64,000 nucleotides of DNA from Candidatus Zixiibacteriota bacterium (GCA_035380245.1 DAOSXA010000003.1:372001-436000); one strand, 5' to 3'; positions 17,279-27,090 are shown, counted from the stretch's first letter. The notes: a model not told the origin generated them from the sequence alone. Program-made: numbers and translations.

Positions 17279-17328
17279 GACCGTCAATAATTCGGCAAAA
17301 AAGAGCGTTTTGATATAAGGTTTTGCAA

Positions 17329-18288
17329 ATGAAGATACTGAGCATTGCACTTCAGAAAAACGGATCGCTGATCGGTCCGTCGTTTGAGCTTATCGAAGCC
17401 GCCAAATCCTTGGGCGGTGAGATGATGACGGCGATCCTGGCCGAAAACGCCGAGCCGTTGGCCAACGAGCTGGCGCAACGAGGCGGCGGCAAAGTTCTGG
17501 CCGTCTCCAATGCCGCTCTCAAAGATTACAACGATCAGGTTTATGCCAAAACGCTGGGTGAATTGATCGCTAAGTACAGCCCGGATCTGATCCTCGGTCC
17601 GGCCACTTTCTACGGCAGCGCTCTGATGAGCCGTCTGGCCGCAAAAACTTCAGGAAACATGATCTCCGACGCTACCGGATTGAAAACCGACGGCGACAAC
17701 GTGGTCGTAACACGCCCCGGTTACGGCGGCTCGGTGGTTTCCGAGATGGTCAAAACAGGGGCCGGTCCGCTGTTCGTTTCGGTGCGCGGCAAGTCATTCA
17801 ACGAATCGAAGGAAGGTTCCGGTGAAGTTGTCACAGAAACGGTCGATGCGTCCTGTTTCGAGTCCGGAACGACAGTTAAGGAAATAGCTTCCGGTTCCGG
17901 CGGAGCGGTAACGCTCAATGAAGCGGATGTGATCGTGTCAGCCGGTCGCGGTATCAAAGGGGCCGAACATCTGGCGTTAATCGAGGATCTGGCAAAAGCT
18001 CTCGGTGGGGCAACGGGCGCCTCACGCGCCATCGTTGACGCCGGTTGGGCGCCGTATTCGATGCAGGTAGGGCAGACCGGTAAAACGGTCAACCCGAAGC
18101 TCTACTTCGCGGTAGGTATCTCCGGTGCAATCCAGCACCTCGTTGGAATGCGCTCCTCGGGTACGATCGTGGCGATCAATAAAGATAAGGATGCTCCGAT
18201 CTTCAACGTCGCAAATTATGGAATCGTCGGCGATTTGTTCGAGGTTGTCCCGGCCCTGACGGCCAAGGTGAAGGCCGCGCAAGGCTGA
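17329..18288 (+). CDS. etfA: Electron transfer flavoprotein alpha subunit
   Basis: EtfA is the FAD-binding subunit of the heterodimeric electron carrier that takes electrons from acyl-CoA and other dehydrogenases. The 319-residue protein has the N-terminal alpha/beta domain (MKILSIALQKNGSLIG, then DLILGPATFYGSALMSRLAAK). The C-terminal FAD domain follows: AGRGIKGAEHLALIEDLAKALG, ASRAIVDAGWAPYSMQVGQTGKTV, YFAVGISGAIQH and the closing FNVANYGIVGDLFEVVPAL. The ATG at 17329 with TAAGG at 17316-17320 fits better than the TTG six bases earlier. The beta subunit gene, usually adjacent, is absent on both sides. Confidence 0.93.
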   Translation: MKILSIALQKNGSLIGPSFELIEAAKSLGGEMMTAILAENAEPLANELAQRGGGKVLAVSNAALKDYNDQVYAKTLGELIAKYSPDLILGPATFYGSALMSRLAAKTSGNMISDATGLKTDGDNVVVTRPGYGGSVVSEMVKTGAGPLFVSVRGKSFNESKEGSGEVVTETVDASCFESGTTVKEIASGSGGAVTLNEADVIVSAGRGIKGAEHLALIEDLAKALGGATGASRAIVDAGWAPYSMQVGQTGKTVNPKLYFAVGISGAIQHLVGMRSSGTIVAINKDKDAPIFNVANYGIVGDLFEVVPALTAKVKAAQG

Positions 18289-18315
18289 TTCTCTCTCGCA
18301 ATTAACGGAATTAAG

Positions 18316-18349
18316 AAAGCCCGCAGTGCTCAGCGCCGCGGGCCTTTTC
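18316..18349 (+). terminator. Rho-independent terminator after etfA
   Basis: GCCCGC (18319-18324) pairs with GCGGGC (18338-18343), flanked by AAA upstream and CTTTTC downstream. It lies between the converging etfA and the multihaem lipoprotein gene and could also serve the minus strand weakly. Confidence 0.7.
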
Positions 18350-18371
18350 ATAATCGTGATTGGACGACAGT

Positions 18372-21300
18372 CTATAATTCTACTGTAATATCCGCTTGTT
18401 TAGTATCAGTGCCGCAGACATTTTGGACCATCAGAGTTATGGTGTAATCGCCGGATGCCTTATATGTATGTGAAGCGGCTGAAGCACTACCCGAAACTTC
18501 ATCTTCATCGTCATCACCCCAGTATATGTAACCGGTGCCCCAATTCCCCGACTCCCATGAGATCATGACAAGCCCACCTGATTCTGCTACAACATAGGTG
18601 AAGCTGGGATCGGGCAATTCGTCAATTACCACCACCGTATCGGCGTTCGTACGCGTGTCGGAATTGCCCGCGTCGTCGGTTACGGTGAGACTGATGTAAT
18701 AAGTTCCGGCAGCTGCGTATTGGTGAACCGGCGATTCATCGTTGGAGGTAACACCATCACCGAAATTCCATCCCCAACCGGTCACATTACAACCACTCGT
18801 TTCGGTGAACTGAACGTCCTGATTAATACAGACAGTGTCGACGTTCACCTCAAAGTCGGCGGTTGGACCGGTTACTTCGATGGAGTCGGTTAACGTATCG
18901 GCGGAACTGCCGCCCGGACCGTAGACTTCCACCGACACCTGATACGAACCAATAACGGTATAGTTGTGTGATACCGTATCGAAGCTGTATAGTGTTTCAA
19001 CGGCGCCGTCACCGAAATCGAAGACGAACGAGTCGATGGTACACTGGTCGAAGGTTACGAACTTGGCTTCGAACGGAGCGCAGTTTTCAATCGGACCACT
19101 GATGGCAAGCATCGTGGCCGGTCCGAGTACGGTCAGGCTCTGGTTGAGGACTTTCGATCCATACGCACTCGAAACGGTTAATGCAATATCGTAGTCGCCC
19201 GCGGAAGCCCAGGCATGACTAGGATTTTGTTCATCGCTGGTTTCTCCGTCACCGAAATCCCAGGAATAGGTATCCACCGGACAATCCACTTCGAACGTGA
19301 ACGATACGGTATCCTCCGCCGCGCAAACGGTATCGGCGCTGGCGGTGATCGTGCCGCCCGGACCGCGGGCTGAGATCAGTCCAGTCTCGACGCGAGTATT
19401 GTTGCCGTATTCGCTGAACACGGTGAGGCTGCACGTGAACAGGGCCGCGGTATCGTAGGTGTGGAGCACGACGGTACTTTCAGGAGAGATTACGGTCAAA
19501 GCACTATCCTGACCGGCGTCTCCGAAATACCAGGTAACCGAGTCGATGTTGTAAGTACCCAGCGACTGATTGGTAAACTGAACATCCAATGGAGCACAGC
19601 CCGCATCGATGTCGACCGTGAACAAAGCGACCGGGGAGAAGACTTTGATATATTTCGACTTGGTGGCGGTATCTCCTCCGTGAAGAGGATTCTCACTCGT
19701 TACGGTCAAGGTTACGTCGTAGTTGCCCGGTTCGGTGTATACCCAGGTCGGATTCTGCAGACTGGAAGTGTCCCCGGTGGTGTCCGGTACGCCGAAATCC
19801 CAGTGGTAGATAAGATTGTCGGGTGATTCCGAACGATCATAGAATTCTACCGGTAAACCGGATTCATCGGGGAAGCCGAACTTACGGGAGGCTTCGAAAT
19901 CCGCAATCGGGCCGATCGCCGTAATTGTCGTTTCATAGCTGGAAGTATCGATTGCGGTTTTAATCGTAAGTGTGGGGGAATAGGTCCCGACACTGGTATA
20001 GGTATGCACAACCGGATCACCGGCTGAGTCGACCGAGAACGAGGTCGTATCGCCGTCACCGAAGTCCCAGTACCAGCGGGCATCTTCACCTACGACACAC
20101 GAGGAAGCATCGGTAAACGTTATCGTCAGGTCGGCGAAACCTTCGGTCGTATCAGTGTCGAACACAGCCGTTACTCCGTCGGCCGCAATGTAACCGTCCT
20201 TTTGTTTCGAGGTTGAACCGTAGTTGTCGGTCGCGGTGAGGGTAACATCGAACGCTCCGGATTCGATATAAACATGGAATGGATTCTGATCGGATGAACT
20301 GCCGCCGTCGCCAAAATCCCACTCCCATCTGACGACCGTGGTCAGCGATACGGAACTGTCGCTGAACCAGACGGTATCGCCGACACAGATCTCGGTCTGT
20401 GATGCGCCGAAGTTAACCGCCGGCGGTATGCTGTTCCATTTCTCAACGGAAACCGAAAGCAACTTCTCGAAATACGCGGGATTATGAACTCCGTTGGAGC
20501 CATCCATTTTGAACAACAAGTAATTATTAATGATGTTGGCCACGGTACTGGAGACAGTAACATTAGTGGTGAACTCAACACCCTCTTCATCGTCGGGATC
20601 GAGGTATCCCCAAATCCGCAGCAGCGATTCGAGGCTGTCGGCCAGAATGGGGATCGAATCGTAGTCGCTGAACTCATATAGATTCGTCAAGGCATTACTG
20701 CTGTGGCAGCCGGATACGTTACAGTTAGTAAGATACTGGGCGCCGGTCGTTTTATCCTCGAGCTCGAAAGTGTGTTCACCGAATTGATAAGCCTGGCCGG
20801 TTCCGAAATGGCATGAAAGACAGCCGTTCTTGTTCGATTTGTGAGTATTCGAAGGGGCTGCATATCCGAACAAATAACCGCCTTCGCCTATTATCACATC
20901 GGCCTGACAGGAGAAGTGCGGGCCGAAATCTGAGTCGATGGTGATTTTATTAGTATCGGCGCGGGGGTGAGCTTCTGTCGCCTGGTGGCACTGAGCACAT
21001 AGATTAGAGCGGCCGATATCATAGATGCCGGTTACGAGATTGACGTAATCCTCATTGTCGCTGTTGACGTCGCGCAGGATGGTGTCGGACCATGTCCCAA
21101 AATCACCCGTATGAGGCGAATGGCAGGTGAAACAGCCGATTACGTTGGGGGCTGACTGTGTCTGCCTCGTTCCGTTTTCCATCCAATAAAGATAGCCCTC
21201 GTGAGTATGACACTCGGGACCGCAAGTGGCTACACTGAGCAGATCTCCGTTAAGGTTAACCTTGCCGTTGAGCAGGTCGTCGGAAGCATGAGCTGAATTG

Positions 21301-21491
21301 CGCCATTGCTCCTGTGGTCTCAGGTAACGGTTGTTGCCATCGGTGTGACAGCGGCTGCACTCGAGACCGAGGGTGGTATCGACTTGAGTGATGTTGGTGG
21401 TCTCGGTTATGAGATCATCGCAACCAAGGATAATAAAAACGGCTGCGACAAGCGCCACGGCCACTAAAGGTAGAACTCTCCAAAACCTCAT
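18372..21491 (-). CDS. Multihaem c-type cytochrome lipoprotein with PKD repeats
   Basis: A 1039-residue exported lipoprotein: basic-hydrophobic signal peptide ending ILG-C at Cys24. The N-terminal ~240 residues hold six haem-type motifs: CSRCH (45-49), CGPECH (90-95, a CX3CH), CFTCH (120-124), CAQCH (165-169), CLSCH (224-228) and CNVSGCH (257-263, a CX4CH). Spare His residues such as SPHTG and HTHEG could be distal ligands. From about residue 370 to the end there are seven or eight PKD domains, most with a WDFGDG-type core. The cytochrome part probably carries electrons at the cell surface or in the periplasm; the PKD part would be an extended stalk or an adhesion module. It has its own minus-strand promoter and is monocistronic. 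Confidence 0.9.
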   Translation of the reverse strand: MRFWRVLPLVAVALVAAVFIILGCDDLITETTNITQVDTTLGLECSRCHTDGNNRYLRPQEQWRNSAHASDDLLNGKVNLNGDLLSVATCGPECHTHEGYLYWMENGTRQTQSAPNVIGCFTCHSPHTGDFGTWSDTILRDVNSDNEDYVNLVTGIYDIGRSNLCAQCHQATEAHPRADTNKITIDSDFGPHFSCQADVIIGEGGYLFGYAAPSNTHKSNKNGCLSCHFGTGQAYQFGEHTFELEDKTTGAQYLTNCNVSGCHSSNALTNLYEFSDYDSIPILADSLESLLRIWGYLDPDDEEGVEFTTNVTVSSTVANIINNYLLFKMDGSNGVHNPAYFEKLLSVSVEKWNSIPPAVNFGASQTEICVGDTVWFSDSSVSLTTVVRWEWDFGDGGSSSDQNPFHVYIESGAFDVTLTATDNYGSTSKQKDGYIAADGVTAVFDTDTTEGFADLTITFTDASSCVVGEDARWYWDFGDGDTTSFSVDSAGDPVVHTYTSVGTYSPTLTIKTAIDTSSYETTITAIGPIADFEASRKFGFPDESGLPVEFYDRSESPDNLIYHWDFGVPDTTGDTSSLQNPTWVYTEPGNYDVTLTVTSENPLHGGDTATKSKYIKVFSPVALFTVDIDAGCAPLDVQFTNQSLGTYNIDSVTWYFGDAGQDSALTVISPESTVVLHTYDTAALFTCSLTVFSEYGNNTRVETGLISARGPGGTITASADTVCAAEDTVSFTFEVDCPVDTYSWDFGDGETSDEQNPSHAWASAGDYDIALTVSSAYGSKVLNQSLTVLGPATMLAISGPIENCAPFEAKFVTFDQCTIDSFVFDFGDGAVETLYSFDTVSHNYTVIGSYQVSVEVYGPGGSSADTLTDSIEVTGPTADFEVNVDTVCINQDVQFTETSGCNVTGWGWNFGDGVTSNDESPVHQYAAAGTYYISLTVTDDAGNSDTRTNADTVVVIDELPDPSFTYVVAESGGLVMISWESGNWGTGYIYWGDDDEDEVSGSASAASHTYKASGDYTITLMVQNVCGTDTKQADITVEL

Positions 21492-21526
21492 AAGGCTTCC
21501 CTGTTGTTGACGTCATTACTGCTTGT

Positions 21527-21555
21527 ATTGTAGGCACGGCCGGAAGAAGAGTCAA
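21527..21555 (-). promoter_or_regulatory. Promoter of the multihaem PKD lipoprotein gene
   Basis: On the minus strand, TTGACT (21555-21550) and TACAAT (21532-21527) are separated by 17 bases. The predicted start is about 30 bases before the ATG at 21491, and AGGGAAG lies just ahead of the ATG. Confidence 0.65.
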
Positions 21556-21698
21556 ACATTTATTGGTTTTGTACTCCCGGCGGGAACGGTTCGTTCCCGT
21601 TAACGGCTGTCTCTACAGTATCAGTTTCGGTTAAGATTTCTCTCTTCATGACGAAAAAGATACAAAAGGATAAGTACGCCCTTTTCTAAGGAGAAACT

Positions 21699-22838
21699 AT
21701 GTCAGTTCTAATGGAAGTACTGGAATGGGTTGACCCGACCGGTGATGAGATGATCTATCGTATCCCACAACAGGGCTCGACCGACATTAAAATGGGTGCT
21801 CAGTTAATCGTGCGCGACTCGCAAATGGCTATCTTTTTCAAGTCCGGCCATGCTGCCGATGTTTTCTATACCGGTCGCCACACTCTATCGTCACTCAACA
21901 TGCCGTTATTGACTCGGATGCTGAGTCTTCCCTGGGGATTCAAATCACCGTTTAGAGCGGAAGTTTATTTCGTCAACCTCAAGGTGTTCACCGATTTGAA
22001 ATGGGGCACCAAGCACCCGGTTACTTTCAAGGACAGCAAGCTCGGTTTGATTCGGTTGCGCGGTCATGGGGCGTACACGTTCCGAATCGATAAACCCTCC
22101 CTGTTCCTGAACTCGATCGTGGGACGGCAGGCTCGTTATACCACGGCTGACATTCAAAGTTACCTGCGCGATGTCATTATTGCCCGTATGAACGACATGC
22201 TTGGTGAAAATCTGGATTCGATTCTGGAACTGCCTGCTATTTACACCGAACTGGCCGAGCAATTCAAAGATGTGGTTAAAATCGAATTCGAGAAATACGG
22301 CCTGGAATTGGTCGATTTTTATATCTCTTCGATTACACCGCCCGACGAAGTCTCCAAGATGATCGACCAGCGCGCCGGAATGGAAGCGGTCGGCGATCTC
22401 GACAAGTTCCTGAAATTCGAAATGGCTCGTGGTTTGGGTGTCTCCGGCGGTCCGGCTGCGACCGGTTCCGGTATGGGGATGGCGGCCGGGGTCGGTCTGA
22501 TGATGCCGAGCATGATGTCCAAAGTGTTTTCTCCCGAACAAACGGACCTGGCCGGGTCGTCGGTTGAGACCGTGGCCTGTCCCAGTTGTCATGCGCAGAC
22601 TCCGGTTCAGTCACGGTTCTGCTATCGCTGCGGTCATCAGATGGTTCTCCAGAACGTTTGCCCGCATTGCCAGACTCAGTTGGCGACCGATGCCAAGTTC
22701 TGCCATGCCTGCGGTCAGAAACTCGATGCCCGCCCGAAATGTCCGCATTGCTCGGCGGAATTGATTCCCGGTTCACGTTTCTGTGGTGAGTGTGGTCGTT
22801 CGGTGACGGAAGATGACGCAAACGACAGCGACAAGTAA
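21699..22838 (+). CDS. SPFH-domain protein with C-terminal zinc ribbons (virion-core/YdjI-like)
   Basis: A 379-residue protein without a signal peptide. Residues 1-240 form an SPFH/band-7-like domain of the cytoplasmic type: VLEWVDPTGDEMIYRIP, GSTDIKMGAQLIVRDSQMAIFF, RFRIDKPSLF-like strands and LELVDFYISSITPPDEVSKMIDQR. A Gly/Met-rich hydrophobic segment (about 250-275) follows, then three double CxxC zinc ribbons: CPSC/CYRC, CPHC/CHAC and CPHC/CGEC. The family occurs as a lone gene or with membrane or stress genes. A scaffold role is plausible but unproven. GGAG at 21691-21694 precedes the ATG. The next gene overlaps its end by 26 bases. Confidence 0.88.
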   Translation: MSVLMEVLEWVDPTGDEMIYRIPQQGSTDIKMGAQLIVRDSQMAIFFKSGHAADVFYTGRHTLSSLNMPLLTRMLSLPWGFKSPFRAEVYFVNLKVFTDLKWGTKHPVTFKDSKLGLIRLRGHGAYTFRIDKPSLFLNSIVGRQARYTTADIQSYLRDVIIARMNDMLGENLDSILELPAIYTELAEQFKDVVKIEFEKYGLELVDFYISSITPPDEVSKMIDQRAGMEAVGDLDKFLKFEMARGLGVSGGPAATGSGMGMAAGVGLMMPSMMSKVFSPEQTDLAGSSVETVACPSCHAQTPVQSRFCYRCGHQMVLQNVCPHCQTQLATDAKFCHACGQKLDARPKCPHCSAELIPGSRFCGECGRSVTEDDANDSDK

Positions 22839-24225
22839 GAACCAAAGCGGCTTTTTTATCGGAGTCGGCTGTCCCGGCTGTGGCGGTGAGTTAACTGTCG
22901 ACTCCGATTTATTCGTAATCGGCTGCAAACATTGCGGCTCGGTGTTACGGATTACTATGCCTGAGATTCCGCCCGCTTTTCTGGCTCAGGCTAAAATTTC
23001 CGACCAGGAAGCGCGGGTGCGGATCGACCGGCACCTTAAGCAGATCAAGCATCCCTTAACCGGATCTGGTTTGCAGTTCAAGCATCTGTATTATCCGTAC
23101 TGGAAGGTTGATGCTGTCATCCTTAAGTTACGTAACAAGATAGAGCGACGAGAACTGGTTCTGAATAACGACGGTCAGACCGAAGTCGGATTCGATCACC
23201 AGAAAACCGAGATAAATCTGGCGCCATACCGGGTGACGGTGGCTGCCGGCAGAACGATTGCAGGGATTCCCGAAGCGATCGGGCTCAGGGCCGATTATCT
23301 CAAACTAACTGCTTATTCTCGCGATAACACCCAGGATGATTTCTATTCCGTCCCGGTAACGATAAACTGGAGCCAGGTCTGGGATTCGATTCAAAACCAT
23401 GTTCGTGGGCTGGGGGAGATGGACATAGCCGATTTTGGAGCCAATCGTACAGAACTTTTCCGACCAATCGGTTCGTTGATTTATTTCCCGTTTCTCCTGG
23501 CGGAAAGCTATGACGGCGGAGACTATAACCGGTATATCGTCGATGGTGTCACCGGGCGAGTGCTGGAACATCTTGAGGATCCTCCCGAGGCCGACAACCT
23601 CGATGAACCACCTTCACTGGTGGAGTTCGGTCAACTGGGCGTAGACTTCCACCGTTGCGGTAATTGCGGGTGTGATCTGCCGTCACGCCAGTCCTATGTC
23701 TACATTTGTGACAATTGCCATGAAATGACTGTTCTGGACGGCCACGCTCGTGAAGTTCAACATATTACCCGAGTAGCCGCCAATCTTGACGACAACGACA
23801 GTCTCTTTCCCTTCTGGTCGTTACAGGTCGGTCCCGAGGATCACCAGCGTTTGCGGCGTCTTTTTGGGGGGATTTACAATTCCGACCGATTGGTAATACC
23901 GGCCTTCAGGTTGGGAAGTTTTGAGGCTTCCTACCGCTTATCCAAACGTATGTCGGCTGCCCAGCCGCAGTTGGAATTCGATGCGGTCGATGGTTTCGAT
24001 CCCCGTTTCCGACCCGTTGATATCAGCTTGGCGGAGGCGCAACTTATGGCTCAGGTAATGATTTATCGCGCGGAGCTTACCCGGGGGGTGACCGGTTCCG
24101 TCAAGCCTGAAGATTTCCAGCCATTGACCTGTGAGTTGTTTTTCGCTCCGTTTCATCCTGAGAGTTATTTTTTCGTGGATTCTGTCCTGCAATCGGTTAC
24201 GTTCGAAAAAAACGTGGTCGATTGA
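22813..24225 (+). CDS. Zinc-ribbon protein of unknown function, partner of the SPFH protein
   Basis: A 470-residue soluble protein that I do not recognise. It has a zinc ribbon near the N-terminus (CPGCGGEL ... CKHCGS, about residues 20-42) and a second in the middle (CGNCGCDL ... CDNCHE, about residues 281-304). The rest is mixed alpha/beta, with repeated elements LYYPYWKVDA and LFPFWSLQVG that look like two copies of one motif. The start overlaps the preceding SPFH gene by 26 bases in another frame, so the pair is almost certainly co-translated. Their shared zinc ribbons suggest they act together, perhaps at the membrane. Confidence 0.82.
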   Translation: MTQTTATSKNQSGFFIGVGCPGCGGELTVDSDLFVIGCKHCGSVLRITMPEIPPAFLAQAKISDQEARVRIDRHLKQIKHPLTGSGLQFKHLYYPYWKVDAVILKLRNKIERRELVLNNDGQTEVGFDHQKTEINLAPYRVTVAAGRTIAGIPEAIGLRADYLKLTAYSRDNTQDDFYSVPVTINWSQVWDSIQNHVRGLGEMDIADFGANRTELFRPIGSLIYFPFLLAESYDGGDYNRYIVDGVTGRVLEHLEDPPEADNLDEPPSLVEFGQLGVDFHRCGNCGCDLPSRQSYVYICDNCHEMTVLDGHAREVQHITRVAANLDDNDSLFPFWSLQVGPEDHQRLRRLFGGIYNSDRLVIPAFRLGSFEASYRLSKRMSAAQPQLEFDAVDGFDPRFRPVDISLAEAQLMAQVMIYRAELTRGVTGSVKPEDFQPLTCELFFAPFHPESYFFVDSVLQSVTFEKNVVD

Positions 24226-24468
24226 TCCGATCTTCGGGAACCGCTCTTGGTTTTTCAGCGTAGAACAGATACAGATATCTCTTTGACAGTCTTCAAATTA
24301 TCTTGCCCCTAAGGAGGATTTTGACTATTATCGACCTTTGAATTCGCTAAGTAGTTGATGATTCTAAATATCCGGGTCCGAGACCTTGAATTATGGCGAA
24401 AAACTAAGCAGCCGTTTATCCTTATGGCATTGAGGCCGGGGGGCGGCTTTTCTTTTTGGGAGATTTTG

Positions 24469-27081
24469 GTGAAGTATTCATTACTTAGTATCCTGACAAT
24501 GACAGGTTTGCTGCTGATGATTTGTATCAGTGCGGCATACCCACAAGCGGCGTTGCCAAAGATGCAGGGAACGCCCGACGAAGGATATTCGTCAAACGCC
24601 GCAACCGATGTTATCAGGCACGATGGCGGCATCTGGCTCGTGACCGGTGAGGGAGTTTTATTTACCTATGACGATGGTCTCACCTGGGCCAGCTATAACG
24701 CGAGCAACGGCCTGGTCAGCGACATTGCTTCGGCTCTCTATTCCAACGGCTCCCGTTTGTGGGTTGGGACTAGTCACAGCGAGGTGATTGACGGTTACAA
24801 ATTCAGCATCAGTGACGGTGTCTCATATTCCGACGACGACGGATTCACTTGGGAGCAGATTGATTTTTCAAGCTCGGGGCAGAATATCAGCAACGTTTAT
24901 GGGGGATATCGCACAGTTTACGACATTACCGGTCATGAAGACTGGGTGTTCTTTGCGTCTTTTGCGTCAGGTCTGCTATCCTCCAACGACAACGGCCTCA
25001 ACTGGCGTCGGATATTCCCAACGGCTGAGGATTCGGCTCAATACGTAACATCGAGCCAGCCAACTGAGAACAATCGCTATTTCTCGGCTGCGGCCGACAG
25101 TTCTCACGGCGATACGCTTATGGTCTGGACCGGCACTGCCGGCGGATTGTACCAGTATGTTTATGCGCCGATTACCGAGAAGTTGTCCTCGCGCTATGTG
25201 TCGCATGTATCCTTCTGTCCCGATTGTGTCGATTCGGTCTTTTTCTACGTTGGCGGTGAAAACGGAATTACTCGCGGTCTGGAAGACGGAGCGCCGTTCA
25301 TCTCACGCTTTGAGAGCGATGGCCTACCCGGACCGTCGGTGACAGCCATCTACCAGTACGGCGGACGGTTGTTCGTAGGCACCGAGGATGAGCGGGACGG
25401 TAACAGCACCGGTCTGGCTGTCAGCGATGATTTCGGTGATACCTATTGGCCGGTGACAGGTTTCAATACCGGCTATGCCGGCGGCGACAACCATGTTCGC
25501 GAGCTCGCTAATATGGAAGACCGCCTTTACATGGCGGCATCTGATGCCGGTTTATTCGTTTCCTACGATGTGGGGGATAACTGGGAACGGATTCTGGTTG
25601 ACTCCTCCGACGAGTACAGTATTCGCAACACCGTCAATGCCGTGACGGCATACGGCGATACCCTGTTCGTTGGGACCGACACCGGCTTGGCCAAGCTCTA
25701 TATGACTCCCGCCGGCGACATCGATTCCACCGAGTATATGCCGTTCCCGGAGGGAGATTCCTCCTGTACGCGCGTTATCGGGGTTCGAATTCAGGAGTTC
25801 ACGCACATCGATAGCTCAGGCACGGAAGATGTCCTTGTCTATGACTCCGTTGCTTATTGGACTATCAACCGGCCGTTGACTGCTCTGGGACGTCCGATGG
25901 TCGGTCGTAAAACCGCCCTGGGTACGGAATGGCAGAATCTTCAGGTAGGCGTACGCACCAACGATGTCGCTTTCTGGTCCGATACCGCTTTTGCTGTCGG
26001 AGAGGCCGGAGCTCGTTTTACGACCAGCGGCGGGAACCCCTCGACAATATATCGCATCATCGATGTTCGCAATTCCACCCGGGTCGACTCGCTTACCCAG
26101 GAAACACTCTACAGCATGAAGGTTTCCGGAGATACGATCATTGTCGGTTCCTCCAACGGATATGGAATTTCGACCGACCGAGGCGACAATTACCGGGTGT
26201 ATCGTCCCAATCTGGACGACCTGAAAGCTGATGTCGTGGTCGCTCATACTTCAATAAACGCCTGGCAGAAGCTGCTCGGTGATTTTATCCCGGCAATTGA
26301 TGTGCAGTATTTTGACGATGGCCGATTGGCCCGGATATGGGTTTCCAATCGCAGCACTTCTTACTGGCCCGACACCAATGCCATTACCGTTGGCTATGTG
26401 GTGCCGATCGACGACAACGGCGATGAGATTGATGAAGACAATCCCGCTGATACGGTCGGTTACGCTCATCGCTGGAAGCTGTCGTTGCGTGATGAATTCG
26501 CCTGGAATTATGCGTTCAAGGGTGATTCCGTATTCGCCGCCACCAACGACGGTCTGTTGTTCAGAGCCAACGACGAAACGGCCTGGGATACGATTCCGCT
26601 CCGTGATGAAAACGGCGAGGATCTGGTGGTCGAGGGAACCGCGGTTTACGGAGTCGAGGTTGACGGCGATTATTTGTGGGTGACAACCTCCGATCGAACC
26701 GTGCGTATCAATCTCTCCTCGGGTAATTTCACGGATCAGAAACCTTATTATGTGATTGATTCGGCCGCCGCGGACGATGAAGTATATGCCTTCCCGGTGC
26801 CGTTCAGTCATGCCAACGATAACTATGTGGATTTCCACTTTGCCGTACCCGAAGCCGGAAACGTAACGCTCGAGATATATGACTTCGCCATGAACCTGGT
26901 TCGCCGGGTGATTGACGGCCGCTTTTATGCTGCCGGTATCTATCCGACCTTCGGCTCGGATCGTGTGACCTGGGATGGTCTCAACGGATTGGGGGATGAA
27001 GTGGCGGTCGGTGTTTACTATTTCAAAGTCACTCTCCCCGGCGGTGAATCGCACTGGGGCAAACTGGCGGTGATTCCGTAA
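24469..27081 (+). CDS. Secreted beta-propeller protein with FlgD/T9SS-type C-terminal domain
   Basis: From the GTG at 24469 (GGGAGA at 24458-24463) the 870-residue protein starts with a clear Sec signal peptide, MKYSLLSILTMTGLLLMICISA, cut near AAYPQA. The earlier reading from 24355 puts 38 polar residues before that signal and is rejected. The body contains repeated strand motifs such as YDDGLTWASY, SDDDGFTWEQI, SNDNGLNWRRI, SYDVGDNWERI and STDRGDNYRVY, typical BNR/sortilin-like propeller blades. The last ~90 residues form the FlgD-Ig-like sorting domain (YAFPVPFSHAN, LEIYDFAMNLVRRV, GVYYFKV, GKLAVIP). It begins a three-gene operon with two PorV/PorQ-like proteins. Confidence 0.88.
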   Translation: MKYSLLSILTMTGLLLMICISAAYPQAALPKMQGTPDEGYSSNAATDVIRHDGGIWLVTGEGVLFTYDDGLTWASYNASNGLVSDIASALYSNGSRLWVGTSHSEVIDGYKFSISDGVSYSDDDGFTWEQIDFSSSGQNISNVYGGYRTVYDITGHEDWVFFASFASGLLSSNDNGLNWRRIFPTAEDSAQYVTSSQPTENNRYFSAAADSSHGDTLMVWTGTAGGLYQYVYAPITEKLSSRYVSHVSFCPDCVDSVFFYVGGENGITRGLEDGAPFISRFESDGLPGPSVTAIYQYGGRLFVGTEDERDGNSTGLAVSDDFGDTYWPVTGFNTGYAGGDNHVRELANMEDRLYMAASDAGLFVSYDVGDNWERILVDSSDEYSIRNTVNAVTAYGDTLFVGTDTGLAKLYMTPAGDIDSTEYMPFPEGDSSCTRVIGVRIQEFTHIDSSGTEDVLVYDSVAYWTINRPLTALGRPMVGRKTALGTEWQNLQVGVRTNDVAFWSDTAFAVGEAGARFTTSGGNPSTIYRIIDVRNSTRVDSLTQETLYSMKVSGDTIIVGSSNGYGISTDRGDNYRVYRPNLDDLKADVVVAHTSINAWQKLLGDFIPAIDVQYFDDGRLARIWVSNRSTSYWPDTNAITVGYVVPIDDNGDEIDEDNPADTVGYAHRWKLSLRDEFAWNYAFKGDSVFAATNDGLLFRANDETAWDTIPLRDENGEDLVVEGTAVYGVEVDGDYLWVTTSDRTVRINLSSGNFTDQKPYYVIDSAAADDEVYAFPVPFSHANDNYVDFHFAVPEAGNVTLEIYDFAMNLVRRVIDGRFYAAGIYPTFGSDRVTWDGLNGLGDEVAVGVYYFKVTLPGGESHWGKLAVIP

Positions 27082-27090
27082 GGAGCAGTT

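Noticed and set aside
24355..24468. Thirty-eight extra N-terminal codons of the secreted propeller protein
   Set aside because: They would bury the signal peptide; the GTG at 24469 has a good ribosome binding site.
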